Assembly: GCA_029582265.1 (NCBI GenBank)
Contig: CM055817.1
Location: 28,390,258-28,454,257 of the forward strand
Direction of reading: 5' to 3'
Origin: Zoroaster sp. YZ-2022
Taxonomy: Eukaryota; Echinodermata; Asteroidea; Forcipulatida; Zoroasteridae
Length of the DNA stretch: 64,000 bases
The translations under genes were made by a program, and so were the position numbers. Under the pieces are notes generated by a model. That model was not told the origin of the DNA and searched no databases. It saw only the letters and a list, made by a program, of their open reading frames with translations. Every line of letters begins with the position of its first letter. Position 1 is the first letter of the stretch. This document shows, piece after piece, positions 9,111 through 20,206 of this stretch.

Positions 9111-12100
9111 CTGCAAAAGTTGCTCTTTTCAGCAACCCTTTCCCAGAATCCAGAGAAACTGACACAGCTCAACTTATTCCAGCCCCGATTGATAACATCT
9201 GTTGTGACTACAAGGAACAGAAATAAACAAAAACAGAATACTGATGGATCAGTGGAGGAGAGAGGGGAGTTTGTTGGGAAGTTCACTACTCCAGTGGGCC
9301 TCACAGTAAGTCAACATTTCATCAGCTGAGTACTTAATATAACCAAGGATATTACAAACAATAGCTTTGTTAACATTTCTAACAAAACCTGTGCTAGATT
9401 AGATTTCAGGCATTAAAATGTCTGAAATGTAAATATCGATTAAGATTTAGACATTCTTTCCAGGAATGAGCCCAAAATAATCTTACATTGTGTTTGGATT
9501 AAGAAAGGTACTATGTATGAAACGGTACAATGAAGATAACATTTCATACAATTTAATGTCTGAAAGTCAAGCTGGATTTAGATTTCAAACATTAACATGT
9601 CTGAAATGTAAGCATTAACCCTCCTACTATAGCTGCACTTAGTGGCAAGTTGCTATAGAGGTCAAAACAAGTCAACTGCCTGTTTTGACTGTTGACCCAT
9701 TAATGTGTACATAGGGGCATTTTTTGACTGATTTTGACTGTCATTTTAACCACCCTCAACAATACAAGATGAAGCTTTTACCGGTCAAAAATGGTCGACT
9801 CATTTTGACCTTTAAATGCACTTACTATAAGGTTGACAGTACATGTTTGACTTTTTAAGTGCGCTAGATATACCTTGGCAAGTATATCAACATTTTGACT
9901 GATTTTGACCCTTGCAGTCATAGAAGGGTTAATTAGCCTTCAGACATTCTACCCAGGAGTGAGCCTAAAATGTCTGAAATATAATCTTGAATTCATGTTG
10001 GGATTAAGAAAGGTACTAGCTGCATTTTGTGAACAGAACACTTTGATTGGCAGGATCGCATTTTCCTGAAATCCCAACACAATGTCCACTGAAACCTAAT
10101 CTAATAGAGGAGATTTTGAGAAGTCAGCCATTGTGAAGCACTGGCACATCAAGAACCACCAAATCGACTGGCAGTTTGCTCAACTCATCACACCTATCAA
10201 CAAATGGCTTCCCAGATGCATCAGAGAGGTCATCGAGATCTTCAAGCAGGACACTGTTCCACAGGACATTGGTTTCTACATCGATATTTGGCAACCCCTA
10301 CTACGGACCGAAGGATCTTCTATGTCTAAAATCTACAACCCACCCTAGACTGAGGGATCTCCTACATCCTAAGTCAACCACCCTCCCTCCCCCTTGTGCT
10401 TGTTAATTGATTCAGTTCAGTTAGCACACACTCCTCTCTCCCCACTCGAAGGATCCCAGTCCCACCAGTTTCCCGCCTGCACGCTTCAGCGCACTAATCC
10501 TCAAGCATCCAGTCTTCGTGCGATCCTCCAGCAGTCTACTTAAGCAACGGCATTCTCCTAAAGACGATCAGAGCATACTGATTGAAACGTCGATTTGTAA
10601 CCTCCAGTTCTTTTCAGAACTAATTACTACTCAATAGAGAATTTCACATGGTGTCACCACAATTATTCTTACTTATGATTATTCAGAAATAAACATTCTT
10701 TTGGCCCTTCCTTATTTTGATCATATTATTATTTCAGGAATATTATATCCAATGTACACCTGGTGAGAAACCCATAATCATCCTACACCTCATCAAGACG
10801 TTACATCTTCGTCAGATCCTCTGCTTCGTCAATACTATTGAGGCTACTCACCGTCTGTTCCACCTCATTAAGCTGATCGGGGGTGTAGAGGTCGCAGAAT
10901 TTTCATCCAATCAAACAGCGGGACAGAGGCGTCAGATATTGAAACAGTTCAAAGCTGGCAAGATTGAGTTGTAAGTATTTGGAATGATGGATATCTATCA
11001 GACAGATCGACACATCAGTGCACCAAGGGTGTTGCATAATTAGAATTTTGGTAATTTATGTGTAATTTATGTAACTAATTTATGTGTGGCAGTCCCCGAT
11101 GATAAATGTGGGTTGGTCTGGAAATGGCGAGGGGAAGGGGGACAACAATTATTTGGTTCATTAGTTGTTAGTGAAACAAATGACTTAAGTTTTAAATAGA
11201 TAATTAGCTGTTGCAAACTGCTTACCAACCTAAAGGACCTGTAGTATAAATGCAAAATAAATGTTATTGACCTTACATTTCGAACCTACCAGGTTCTTTC
11301 TCAAAGGTTCAAAGTGCCTTTGAGAAAGAACCTGCTAGGTTTGAAGCATATCTGTAACATTTATTTTGACTTAAGTTTTATTTATATTTGCCTTAGATTA
11401 GATTGGTTGACACTTGATCATGTGGGCGTGCAATAACACAATTTGTTTCTACAGGTTGGATTCAATTACATGAGCTCAAAATGTACCATGCTGAAAAGCA
11501 GCACCAAAGACGAATAGTGTTCTACTGCCATTTTGTCTACCACTTTTGATAAGTTTTTGAAATGTGGGCCATATGATGCAAATAGGTTTACAAAGTTAAC
11601 TGAGTTCTCGGTAAAATGGTATATTAGTATTATTCTGTGTAGGCATTTACCATGTTGATAAACAGCGGTGAAGACAAATGTTGCTCCACAATTTTGCCCA
11701 CCACTTTGGATAGACTTTTGAGATGTTATGCCAAGTGATCAATATTCAAGTTAGGTATACAAAGTTCATGGTGAAATGGTATGCCTGTATTTTTCCATGT
11801 GGGCATTTACCACCAAAAAAAACTGCAACAAATAAATAATATAACAGCACCACTTTGCCTACCCTTCTGACAAACCTTTGAGATATGAGTATTATTTGTA
11901 GCTTTGCACGGTGAAAAGGATAAGAAAACACTGTTTGCAGTGACACCATGTAAAAATTCTCTTTTGAGTAATAAATACATGTACTTCTGAAAAGAACTGG
12001 TTTGGTTACCACTCAACGTTTCAATCAGTATGCTTTGATCGTTTTCAGGATAGGAAAACAAGCATTTCCAGATTTAAAATAAATTCTACATAATGTCACC

Positions 12101-13237
12101 GCAAACAGTCTTTTCTTTTGAGACTTGGGTCAAATTAGGCTTACAGAGTTTATCAAGTACTGAGTGAACTTATCAAGTATTCCAGTATTATTTTCCTGCT
12201 TTTGACAGATTGATCTGCTCTGATGCAATGGCCCGTGGTATGGACGTTGAGAATGCTAAGTATGTCATATCATATGACATGCCACCATATATCAAGACAT
12301 ATATACATCGTGTCGGGAGGACTGCTAGGGCTGGTAAGACCGGAGTAGCATACTCACTACTGCAGCAATATGAGGTCAGTCAGTGATAAAATAATTTCTC
12401 TTTCTATTTTACAAACTTATACACATTTTATTTAATGGTCATTTTTAAAAGGAAGGTTTAACTTTGGTTTATAGTACCTGAATTATTACCTGAAAGTTAT
12501 TACTTGATTTGATGATGGTACCTATCATTCGATAAAAATACTTTGTCTGATTATTATATGGAGAAAACCTTACAAAAATATTCACATTTATAAAAAAGGT
12601 TCCAACTGCAATTTTTTGCTCCATGTGTTTTTTTTTGGTTTTTTTCCCCTCATGTAAAAATAATGAATGATTTTTTACACAATTCTCTCAATAAGACTAC
12701 GCATTGGGCTAAAACTTTGCCATGTTGGTTTTTATATATTGATTCAAAGAGAGTAAGCATACTCATAGAAGCAGTTTTGCCAACATTACCAATGTTGTAC
12801 CTTCCTTTCAATGTATATCTTGATTCAGATGTTATCTGATGATATAATGAATTCTCCCATTGAACTGTAAGGCTCCCAATGCTTGTATAGTAATACTGCG
12901 ACGTAAACTATACTATTCCTATTCCCTATGATTGAAACCCTATTTCTCCTAATGAGGATACCAATAGGTCATGATCAGTGATAGCTACCTGTTCACCTTC
13001 TGCGTTGGTAATACTAGACAATTTTATGCGTAGCCAAAAGCACCTCAATGCTGATTATTGTTGTTATTATTATTCTTTTTACGTCAGGTACCAAAGTTGT
13101 TGAAGATGCTCAAGCATGCTGGAAAGGTTAACATTCTGAAGCAGAATGTAGACCAGCGAGACATGGACTATCTTGTTGAGTCTTATGAGAAAGCACTAGA
13201 GGAACTACCAGGGATCTTAAAAGTAGGTCATGAATGA
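9111..13237 (+). CDS. DDX51: DDX51 ATP-dependent RNA helicase, 3' exons
   Basis: Four exons with GT-AG borders: 9111-9305, 10738-10970, 12209-12374 and 13088-13237 (stop TGA at 13235-13237). They join in frame into 182 residues. Helicase motifs appear in order: III (LLFSATLSQNPEKL), IV-like (ILCFVNT), V (SDAMARGMDV) and VI (HRVGRTARAGKTG), followed by a C-terminal tail with YEKALEELPG. The LQKLLFSAT start, the AEFSS and GQRRQILKQF segments and the motif V/VI spacing match DDX51/Dbp6, which acts in nucleolar large-subunit rRNA maturation. Exons with the Q motif, Walker A and DEAD box are not visible in the 9 kb upstream, so this is a partial gene, a gene with a very long intron, or a truncated copy. 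Introns carry MITEs and Penelope fragments. The last exon could splice on at AAA/GTAGGT (13222) instead of ending at the TGA. Confidence 0.85.
9619..9928. mobile_element. TTAA-type MITE in DDX51 intron
   Basis: This is the same family as 8631-8938, with TTAA at 9615-9618 and 9929-9932. Ends CCCTCCTACTATAGC and, on the complement, CCCTTCTATGACTGC form an imperfect TIR. The right arm keeps this copy at 34969-35278, so it predates the split of the arms. Confidence 0.8.
10095..10680 (+). mobile_element. 5'-truncated Penelope-like element, GIY-YIG tail
   Basis: The frame at 10114-10348 reads EKSAIVKHWHIKNHQIDWQ and later REVIEIFKQDTVPQDIGFYI. This matches the end of the GIY-YIG endonuclease domain of the longer Penelope element at 21960-24300 (REAIEIHKHDTVPQDIGFFI). 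It is followed by a terminal repeat (10555-10680) with a hammerhead-like core mutated to CTAAAGA, stem II GATCAG/CTGATT, then GAAACGTC. It sits in the intron between DDX51 exons 9111-9305 and 10738-10970 in the same orientation. The copy at about 34215-34800 is in the right arm. Confidence 0.8.
11272..11350. repeat. Long hairpin / inverted repeat
   Basis: AACCTACCAGGTTCTTTCTC followed by AAAGG is mirrored by CCTTTGAGAAAGAACCTGCT and AGGTT, giving a stem of roughly 24 bp around a short CAAAGTG-containing loop. Each half resembles a degenerate hammerhead-like Penelope end (GAAAC/GTA between AACC and GGTT stems). The right arm has an expanded version at 33463-33630. Confidence 0.7.
11351..11887. 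other. DDX51 intron, no other feature seen
   Basis: Two diverged copies of a segment with CATTTACCATG and ACCATTTTGCC-like words lie near 11480-11600 and 11640-11800, pointing to an old local duplication. No coding signal was found. Confidence 0.4.
11888..12062 (-). mobile_element. Penelope terminal unit, degenerate
   Basis: On the - strand it reads CCTGAAAACGATCAAAGCAT, then ACTGATTGAAACGTTGAG and the conserved tail ACATGGTGTCACTGCAAACA...TGCAAAGCTACAA. The hammerhead-type core is decayed (CTGAAAA). The right-arm copy is at about 32715-32920. Confidence 0.7.
12735..12830. repeat. Single unit of the 81-bp minisatellite
   Basis: This is one copy of the unit that is tandemly repeated about seven times at 31474-32085 beside the assembly gap. 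It marks the inner boundary of the left arm. Confidence 0.8.
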
Positions 13238-13396
13238 GCAATTATCTTTGTATTCAAATACACTGTTTTATAAGAATGAAGTTGAAGCATATGGTTTTTA
13301 AATGGTGGTTTAGGAACCCCATTGTAAGGAATGCATTATTCACGTTAATAACTAACTTACTGAGAACAAAGAGGCCATATTTGTCTTCTCGGTAAA

Positions 13397-13640
13397 ACTT
13401 GTAGCTTTGCATGGTGAGGATGATAAGTAAGACTGATTGTGGTGACACCATGTGGAATCTCAATTGAGTAGTAATTAGTTCTGAAAAGAACTGGGGGTAC
13501 AACTCGACGTTTCGATCAGTATGCTCTGATCGTCCTCAGGAGAATGTCCTCATTCTCCTGAGGACAACAAACATACTGATCCAAACGTCGAGTCTACCAG
13601 TTCTTCAGAACAATACTACTCAATTGTGTTGTCTTCTGAT
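13397..13640. mobile_element. Head-to-head pair of Penelope terminal units
   Basis: Bases 13397-13548 are a full ~150-bp unit on the - strand, with core CTGAGGA, stem II GATCAG/CTGATC and GAAACGTCGAG. Directly after the centre (about 13549), 13552-13637 is a second, partly deleted unit on the + strand (CTGAGGACAACAAACATACT, then GATCCAAACGTCGAG). The two share ATTCTCCTGAGGA at the junction. Confidence 0.75.
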
Positions 13641-13756
13641 ACATATTTCCATGGGAATGAAAAAAAATGAGTTTCATGTCTAAAGTAAACTAGTGCATTT
13701 TAAACATATGGTTTTAATTGGTGATTCAGGAACTGCATGTACATGTAGACTATTAA

Positions 13757-13972
13757 AGGCACAATATCGTCACGATCAGAGCAGACTTTCACCAGGGCAT
13801 GGAACTGGTGTCCTAGTTTAAGATGAACACAGTGACTGAAAATTACTGGCTCATTTATGCAGCAGCAACGGTAATATGACCTTATCATGTTGGGTATTAT
13901 TTTCAGTCACTGATTTAATCTAAATCTAGAACTCCCATTCCATGCCCTGTTGATCATAACAATATTCTCCCT
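13757..13972. mobile_element. TTAA-type MITE
   Basis: The 216-bp element is flanked by TTAA at 13753-13756 and 13973-13976. The ends AGGCACAATATCGTCACGAT and the complement of ATCATAACAATATTCTCCCT form an imperfect TIR. A second copy of the same family, also between TTAA sites, is at 40950-41169. Confidence 0.8.
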
Positions 13973-13976
13973 TTAA

Positions 13977-14967
13977 GGTATATATGATACAAATAAAACT
14001 GTAATTATTTATGTTTTTCTAGATTATCAATGGTGTTTAGTTGCTTTCAGACAGCAGATGTTCCAAATTAATTACCCATATATATATATATTATCCAGAG
14101 ATCATTGTTTTATTGTTTACAGATGGAGAAACAGTATTCAGTGTGATGGAGTTAATGGGAGCAATCAGTTGAACAATGAGTTAGATGTCTTGTTTATGTC
14201 AACAAGGTCGCAACCCAAATATGCAACAAAAATGGAGAAGCAACCAACAGTCGTTAATGCATTTATCAATTGTATCCCCTCCCGGCCCTCCCGTCTCTTA
14301 ATGTGGGGAATTGGTAAATTGGAAATGTTCATTCCCCTGCATATGGGGCACAGTGGAACTGACAATCCCCAACATCCATATGTGGGGATATTGAATCACT
14401 GTGCGTAAGCTTCACCAAAGTCCACCCCCCCCAAAAAAAAAAAAAAAAAAGGTACCAAAACCCCATATTTTGTACTACCAATGCATGGTCGGTGCGGGAG
14501 GGGAGGGGAGGGGTCCGGTGGGAGATAAGTATTTATTCTTTCATGTTGAGTTTAGGAAAAGTACTCTTTCCTAAATTGGAATTTATTTCATTTTTTCTGA
14601 AATGGAACAGTGACGCTGACAACAAGAGACATTCCATCAGGTTAACACTAGTAAGTTTAAAGTTACTTAAAATGCAATCATTTTTGTATTTATAACTTCT
14701 GTGTAAAGGAGGTGTAAATCATTGTTCATGACCTGAGAAAGAAATTGAGCAAATTACCTTTAAGAAGGTAATGTCACCAAACGTACTGAGAAATAATTCT
14801 GTCTGACATTTTTTGGATAAAACATGAATACAAATTCAAATCTGAAATGGATCATAGGATGATGATCCATTTCAACATAATTTTTTATTTTTTTATTTTT
14901 TTATTTTTTGGGGAGGGGGTTATTTTTTTCCATATCAGAGTTGCTTAAATATTAATTGTTAAGATTT
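13977..14967. other. Non-coding stretch, no gene seen
   Basis: A + strand frame at 14058-14408 has no recognisable domain. Poly-A/C tracts occur near 14427-14450 and a (TTTTA)n-like run near 14881-14910. Confidence 0.4.
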
Positions 14968-15085
14968 GTAGCTTTGCATGGTTGACACCATGTGAACAAA
15001 TTCTCTTTTGAGTAGTGATTAGCTCTGAAAAGAACTGGTGGTTACTACTCAACATTTCGATCAGCATGCCCTGATCGTCTTCTTG
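14968..15085 (-). mobile_element. Penelope terminal unit, 5' truncated
   Basis: On the - strand it reads GAAGACGATCAGGGCATGCT, GATCGAAATGTTGAG and the family tail with CACATGGTGTCAACC and GCAAAGCTACAA. The first bases of the hammerhead-type core are missing. Confidence 0.7.
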
Positions 15086-15327
15086 TTTTATTATTATAAT
15101 TTAGATTTGTTTAAATATTTGTTTTTTACATTCATTTATTGTTCTTCAGTCTCCCCCATAAATGCCCGTGGTGCACACAGGTTTTTTTTTGTTTTTTTTG
15201 TTTTTTGTTTTTTGCTTTACTTATTAACAAAACAGTTTTGTTCCATTAATCCGAGTGAGTAATCATACAATTAGTATTTTGTAATGTTTTTGCTCATGAT
15301 GGGGTTATCTCAGTGTAGCTTACTTAC

Positions 15328-16770
15328 TTACTTATCCTCTTCGTGCCTTGTGGCACATAAGGCTGATATCTTCTTCCTCCACTTTCCTCTGTCCTGGGCA
15401 CACTGCCTTGCATCTGCCCAGTTTTTCCATCCAAGGGAGTCTCTTTCTTTCAAAACAGATCTTCTCCATGTTGTTTTTGGTCTACCTTGCTTTCTCCTTC
15501 CTTCTGGTGTCCATGTAAGAGAGATGCTCTGGTCACTGTTGGTATCCATTCTCAAGACATGGCCTATCCATGTCCACCTTCTTTTGGCAATCTCATCTTC
15601 AATGTTCTGTTGTCTTGTGGCTATATATAAGTCAGTATTTGAGATTTTGTTTGGCCAGAATATTTTCATGATTTTTCGAAGGCATGTATTGTGGAATGAG
15701 TTCAGTTTTTGGAAGTCACTTTTTGTGTATCTCCATGTTTCACAACCATACAGGAGAACCGACTTAACACTGCTGTTGTAGATCTTCAATTTTGTTTTAT
15801 GGCTATAAACTTGAGAGTTCCAAATATTTTTTAGCTGGTGAAATGCATTTCTGGCTTTTCCAATCCTTGATTTTATATCCAAATCTGTGCCACCCGTTTT
15901 GTTGACGACAGTGCCTAGGTATGTCAATTTGTCAGTGTCTTCTATGTTTGAATCATAGATGGTGATTGGTGTGTTGGATCGGTTGTTTAGACGTATAATG
16001 TTGCACTTCTTGACATTAATTTTCAGACCTGTTTGGCTAGCAAATTTGCCCAGTATGTCTGTTTTGTCCTGCATTTGCTTTGTGCTGTGTGAGAAGAGTG
16101 CAATATCATCTGCATAGTCAAGATCATCCAGTTGGTTCATGAAATTCCATCGTATGCCTCTTTGCTCCTCTTGAGTTGTTTTGTTCATGACCCAGTCTAT
16201 TATTAGCAAGAAAAGGAATCCAGATAGTACACATCCTTGTTTGACGCCTGATTTTATTTTAAACCATTCTGAGAGATTGCCATTATCAGAAATGCAACAT
16301 TCTACATTCAAATACAGTTGCTTGATGATATTTATCAGTTTGTTAGGTATTCCGTAGTATGCAAGAATTGACCATAGGCTTTCGTGATGAACACTGTCAA
16401 AAGCTTTTTCAAAGTCTATGAAATTAATGAGAAGGAATCGTTGCCACTCATTACATTGTTCAATAATATTCCTGAGAATGAAGGTGTGATCTGTACATCG
16501 TCTTCCTTTGCGAAAGCCGGCCTGCTCTTTTCTAAGTATACCATCAACCATAGGTGACATTCTATTAATGAGTAGTCGGGTGAGTATCTTGCTTGATGTA
16601 GATAGGAGAGTAATTCCCCTGTAATTCCCACAGATGGAAAGATCACCTTTTTTAGGCACTTTTACTATTATGCCTTTGTTCCATTCGCTTGGTGTGGTCT
16701 CTGAATCCCAAATTTTAATGAAGAGTTTATGCAAATGACCTGCAGTTGTGTCTGTATCAGCTTTGAGCAT
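15328..16770 (-). pseudogene. RTE reverse transcriptase, 480-codon frame
   Basis: This is the longest open part of the RTE element. RT blocks run in order: NYRGITLLST (about residue 48), EQAGFRKGRRCTDH (about 85), FIDFEKAFDSVH (about 117), SGVKQGCVLSGFLF (about 173), DLDYADDIALF (about 218) and KCNIIRLN/YLGTVV (about 260-290). The reading frame continues upstream of the first Met without a stop to about 16980 (NGKAPGFDGISSEMLKA), so the Met is not the true start. It ends with the conserved C-terminal GCETW and GHVLRM segment. Confidence 0.85.
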
Positions 16771-16976
16771 TTCTGATGAAATTCCGTCAAATCCTGGAGC
16801 TTTTCCGTTAGGTAGTTTATTGATAATGTTGGAAATTTCGTCTTTGGTTGGAGGTGATATATTTATATCAAGTAATGTATCAGGTGGATTTTCTGTGACA
16901 GGTTGATTTGGAGGAGGTCTGTTCAGTACTTCTTCAAAGTGCTCTTTCCATCTGGATAATTGTTCAGATTCATTTG

Positions 16977-17582
16977 TTAACAGTTTGCCAGTTTTGTCTC
17001 TGATTGGGTGTGATTGACTCTTGCTTTTTCCTGAGAGTTTTCTTGTGATGCTGTATAGAGTTTCATGTTTCCTCGTGCTGATGCTTCTTCGGCTTGTGTG
17101 GCTAGATTGTCAATGAATGTTCTTTTATCCTTGCGTAGACTTCTTTTGGTTTGTTTATCTTTCTCTTTGTAGTCTCGTTGGAGTCTGTTTTTAAGTCTGG
17201 TAGATTTGGCATTGTCAATTGAGATTTTAATGTTCTTCCTTTCGTTCACTAGTTTCCATGAATCACCACTTATCCATTCCTTGCATTCTTTTTTATTTGA
17301 TCCTAGTAATTCTTTGCTAGCTTCTTTGTATGTGTTTGATATGGCATCCCAATGTTCATCTACTGGGACGTCATTAAGTTCATCTTTGAGAGATTCGAAT
17401 TTGTTCTGAATGCTTAAGATGAAATTTTCTTTGATGTGGCGCATTTTGAGTTTGGTTGAGTTAAATCTAATGCATTGTTCTTTACGTTTCATACTCTGTC
17501 TTAGTTTGAGTTTAATCCTTGCAACAACCAGGTGGTGGTCAGAGTAGACGTCAGCACCTCGATACACCCTGACGTCATGCAA
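16977..17582 (-). pseudogene. RTE endonuclease end and linker, 201-codon frame
   Basis: This begins within the last part of the apurinic-type endonuclease domain (DVRVYRGADVYSDHHLVVA) and continues through a lysine-rich linker (SMKRKEQCIRF, RLQRDYKEKDKQTKRSLRKD). The frame is lost near 17060 and ends at 16977. The + frame at 17206-17409 on the other strand is a shadow. Confidence 0.8.
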
Positions 17583-17749
17583 TGAACTTCTGTATTTTCC
17601 ATTAATAGCAATATGGTCAATCTGGTTTTGATCTCTGTTATTAGGTGAATTCCAAGTGAGTTGTGTAGCTTAGGATCTGGCAAATATTTCCTCAGATGAA
17701 TGTCTTGTTATTGCTTCTGTTTCAGATTTAAAGACTTTCTTTATATTAA

Positions 17750-18910
17750 AGGTCCTATGAAATATGTGGTTTTTTTTCCTTGTATACAATAAAGTATGCC
17801 TACTGGAACATATATTAATTGTCATTTGTAAATGTTTCCCCTCACGTTTATACCATACAAATATTAATTTTTTAATTTAAGGGGTGCTTTTCGACACGCC
17901 CATACCCCCTTATTAACATAAAATTCGTGACGTACACTGAGGAGGCAATTCCCGATCCGCGATCCACAGCACTGCAATTGCAGACAGACTAGCAGACATG
18001 CTTTGAACGGCGCCTTCACAGCCAGTTCGGTATGGCTTATAAGGCCATGCTGCTACCAGATGCAATTCCAACGATATTCCCGCTAAGTAAGAAGGCTGTG
18101 AAGGCTCCAACGAAAAAGAGGTGTTTTTTTTTAAGCGAGAAAGACTCAGGGTAGGTGGCCATTTAGTAATATTCCCATGCATAACCCAGTCCACTTCCGT
18201 GCAAAACGACATGTTCACACCATGCTCACCGTTACGGTGTTCACGGCATGAAAACATGCCGTTATTTTCCGCATTAATAAAAACATCGTGTCTGATTTTT
18301 ATATCCTGGCAAGACAAGCATAACAGCATTAAACCTTTCTCACTATTTATGCCTGCTCTTGTTTTTTTTTTTTTTTAAATGATCAGAACTTTGACTCAAC
18401 TGTTTCTGTTATTTCCTAAAATAACACCGTAATGTTAGCATTGCCTTCGGTGTGTGTTCCGACCGTATGATGGGGGCTTGCGCTGCGTTTCACGGATAAC
18501 TCTCCTCTCGGATATTATTTTTCGCGTGTTACTGCTAGCTTTTCGTAGAGTAATTCTCCCGTGCTTCTGGCCTAAAATGCGTCCGTGTGTGCATGACAAC
18601 GCTAAGCGTACATTGTACCGTGACGGGGACAACTCGACCCTCTATAATTATTAGACTGTTATCCGATCAAAGTCTGGCACCAAACCATACCGCCTAGCAC
18701 CGCGAGTGTAAAATTCACTGCCTTTGTGTACGTCACGAACGTTTCGTTAAAGCTTCGAAAATTCGGGGGGTAAATTTTTGATTCTTAAATAAACAATTAA
18801 TAATCCACGCGACACAAAAAATGCATTTAAAATTGTTTTTAATTCATACCAATAATCAATGTAACAGCACCAACAAATTAAGTTTGGTAAATACACTCTT
18901 CACAGGAGCT
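17750..18910. mobile_element. 1.16-kb TTAA element, non-autonomous
   Basis: TTAA sites lie at 17746-17749 and 18911-18914. The ends AGGTCCTATGAAATATG and, on the complement, AGCTCCTGTGAAGAGTG match at most positions. Inside are a GCCTTCACAGCC/GGCTGTGAAGGC inverted pair (near 18012 and 18093) and a 138-codon - strand frame (17913-18329) with no recognisable domain. Size and target suggest a piggyBac/Kolobok-type non-autonomous element, but it could be an older composite. Confidence 0.55.
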
Positions 18911-18914
18911 TTAA

Positions 18915-20114
18915 TTCATCTTCGTTATTTGTAAGCATTTGTCTTCCTTTCTGATAATTAAATAACCTGGACAAATATATTGAGTGAGAACTTGTTATTA
19001 AATCTTTTCATGAAGGTAGACTTATCTGAAATCTCATTGTTTCTACTTCATTGCTCAACTTTTAAAAAGTAAACCCAGACACCAATAGTGTATTATCACT
19101 ACAATACAGAAATACATGCGTAAAATCATCTACTACATTGAAAATGGAACATATTGGAGAGATTTTTATTCTCCATTCATAATTTAGTGCACAATATTCA
19201 GCTGAGCAGCTTGAGATACAACGGAATTATACAAGGTTTCACTAAATGCCTACATCAAAAACAACTCAATTAATTAGTGGTTTAATTACAAAGTGTTTAC
19301 ATAGTGTTAACTTAAGCATAACACTGTAATAATGAATTACAAATCACGATATAATTATACGTTGCTGCCAATTCATAAAAAACAAACTATTTCAAAGGAA
19401 TTTACACGCTTTTAAATTCAAGCCGTTTTTCTATAATCAAAACCAACTTTGGTGTCACTTTGTTATATTGTTGTATTGTTTTTCGTTTTCTGGCAATCAA
19501 TACCCCCTTTTTTCATATTGAATTGTTACCATTTTTACTCCAATTTGATTTTGCAATCAAATAACAAACATCTACGCATTAGGCTTGGGCGTTTCTCCCC
19601 CGGTAAAACTGAATGGCACAGTATTATTTTAAACCGAAACCGAACCGATGGATTTTTAAGATACCAAACAACCACCAAATTCGGTTTTCAATCAAATACC
19701 GTGTTTTGTTTTTGTCGCCAGCTTTAAAATCTCGAAGAAAACAATTTAAAAACACTTTATTAATGTATAAAATCATCCCTTTTTGAGCCCCAGAGCTGGG
19801 TGATTTATCCCAACAGTCGAGGCCTAATTTTACTGATCCGCAGTCAAATGCTTCCACCGCGGTACCCGGCACAACGGTAGAGTGTATTTACATGTACAAT
19901 GCGTTTGTGTTATTATATGCTAGCTTAGTGCGTCTTTTCTTCGTTGAACGGAAGAAATGATGATTCATCACTTTCTCAATAAAATTGATAATGATGCAAA
20001 CATAAATTTATAACTTCCAATGGATGAATAGTTATTCAGATCTACTTTTAAGCGCCTGTTTAGCTCACAACATACCTCACACTGTCAATGTATTATAGAA
20101 TTCAGTATTGGTAC
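18915..20114. other. Non-coding stretch, no gene seen
   Basis: AT-rich. A TAGGCTTGGGCG start near 19579 and a CGAGGCCTAA end near 19829 might bound a degenerate TIR element, but I could not find a clear target duplication. Confidence 0.4.
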
Positions 20115-20206
20115 GTAAAACTTGTAGCTTTGCATGGTGAGGATGATAAGTAAGACTGATTGCGGTTACACCATGTGGAATCTCAATTGAGTAGTAATTA
20201 GTTCTG
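20115..20206 (-). mobile_element. Penelope terminal unit, hammerhead part missing
   Basis: It matches the family tail (AAAACTTGTAGCTTTGCATG, then GTGAGGATGATAAG and CACCATGTGGAATCTC) up to TTAGTTCTGG. The CTGAGGA...GAAAC half is absent. Confidence 0.7.

Larger units (their letters stand above)
185..12830 (+). repeat. Left arm of large inverted duplication
   Basis: This block recurs in reverse complement at about 32050-52165. Matching landmarks run in mirrored order: the TIR element at 1295 and 50528, the hAT-type MITE at 3672 and 48637, the SINE at 5414 and 46878, and DDX51 exons at 9111, 10738 and 12209. Translated DDX51 exon 10738-10970 is identical in both arms. The arms differ by whole insertions and repeat-copy changes. 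The left arm alone carries a 150-bp Penelope terminal unit (2307-2456) and a TTAA MITE (8631-8938). Similarity stops near 185 on the outer side and in a minisatellite unit near 12830 on the inner side. Confidence 0.9.
15319..17690 (-). mobile_element. RTE-type LINE, 5'-truncated and frameshifted
   Basis: Two - strand frames belong to one ORF. The upstream part (about 17690-17060) starts at the end of the endonuclease domain (QIDHIAING, RGADVYSDHHLVVARIKL). The downstream part (16980-15328) is the reverse transcriptase with SGVKQGCVLS and the active site LDYADDIALF, ending in the RTE-type tail LLYGCETW, IGHVLRM and GRRKQGRPKTTWRR. They are joined by a frameshift near 17060: the next frame reads LYSITRKLSGKSKSQSHPIRD. 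The stop codon (15328-15330) lies within a terminal (TTAC)n run at 15319-15333. That fits RTE elements, which have very short 3' UTRs ending in small tandem repeats. Most of the endonuclease is missing, so the copy is dead. Confidence 0.85.

Noticed and set aside
15284..15781. 165-codon + strand membrane-like protein
   Set aside because: It is the antisense shadow of the RTE reverse transcriptase C-terminus.
17913..18329. 138-codon - strand gene
   Set aside because: It lies within a TTAA-flanked element, has no recognisable domain and has an unusual composition.
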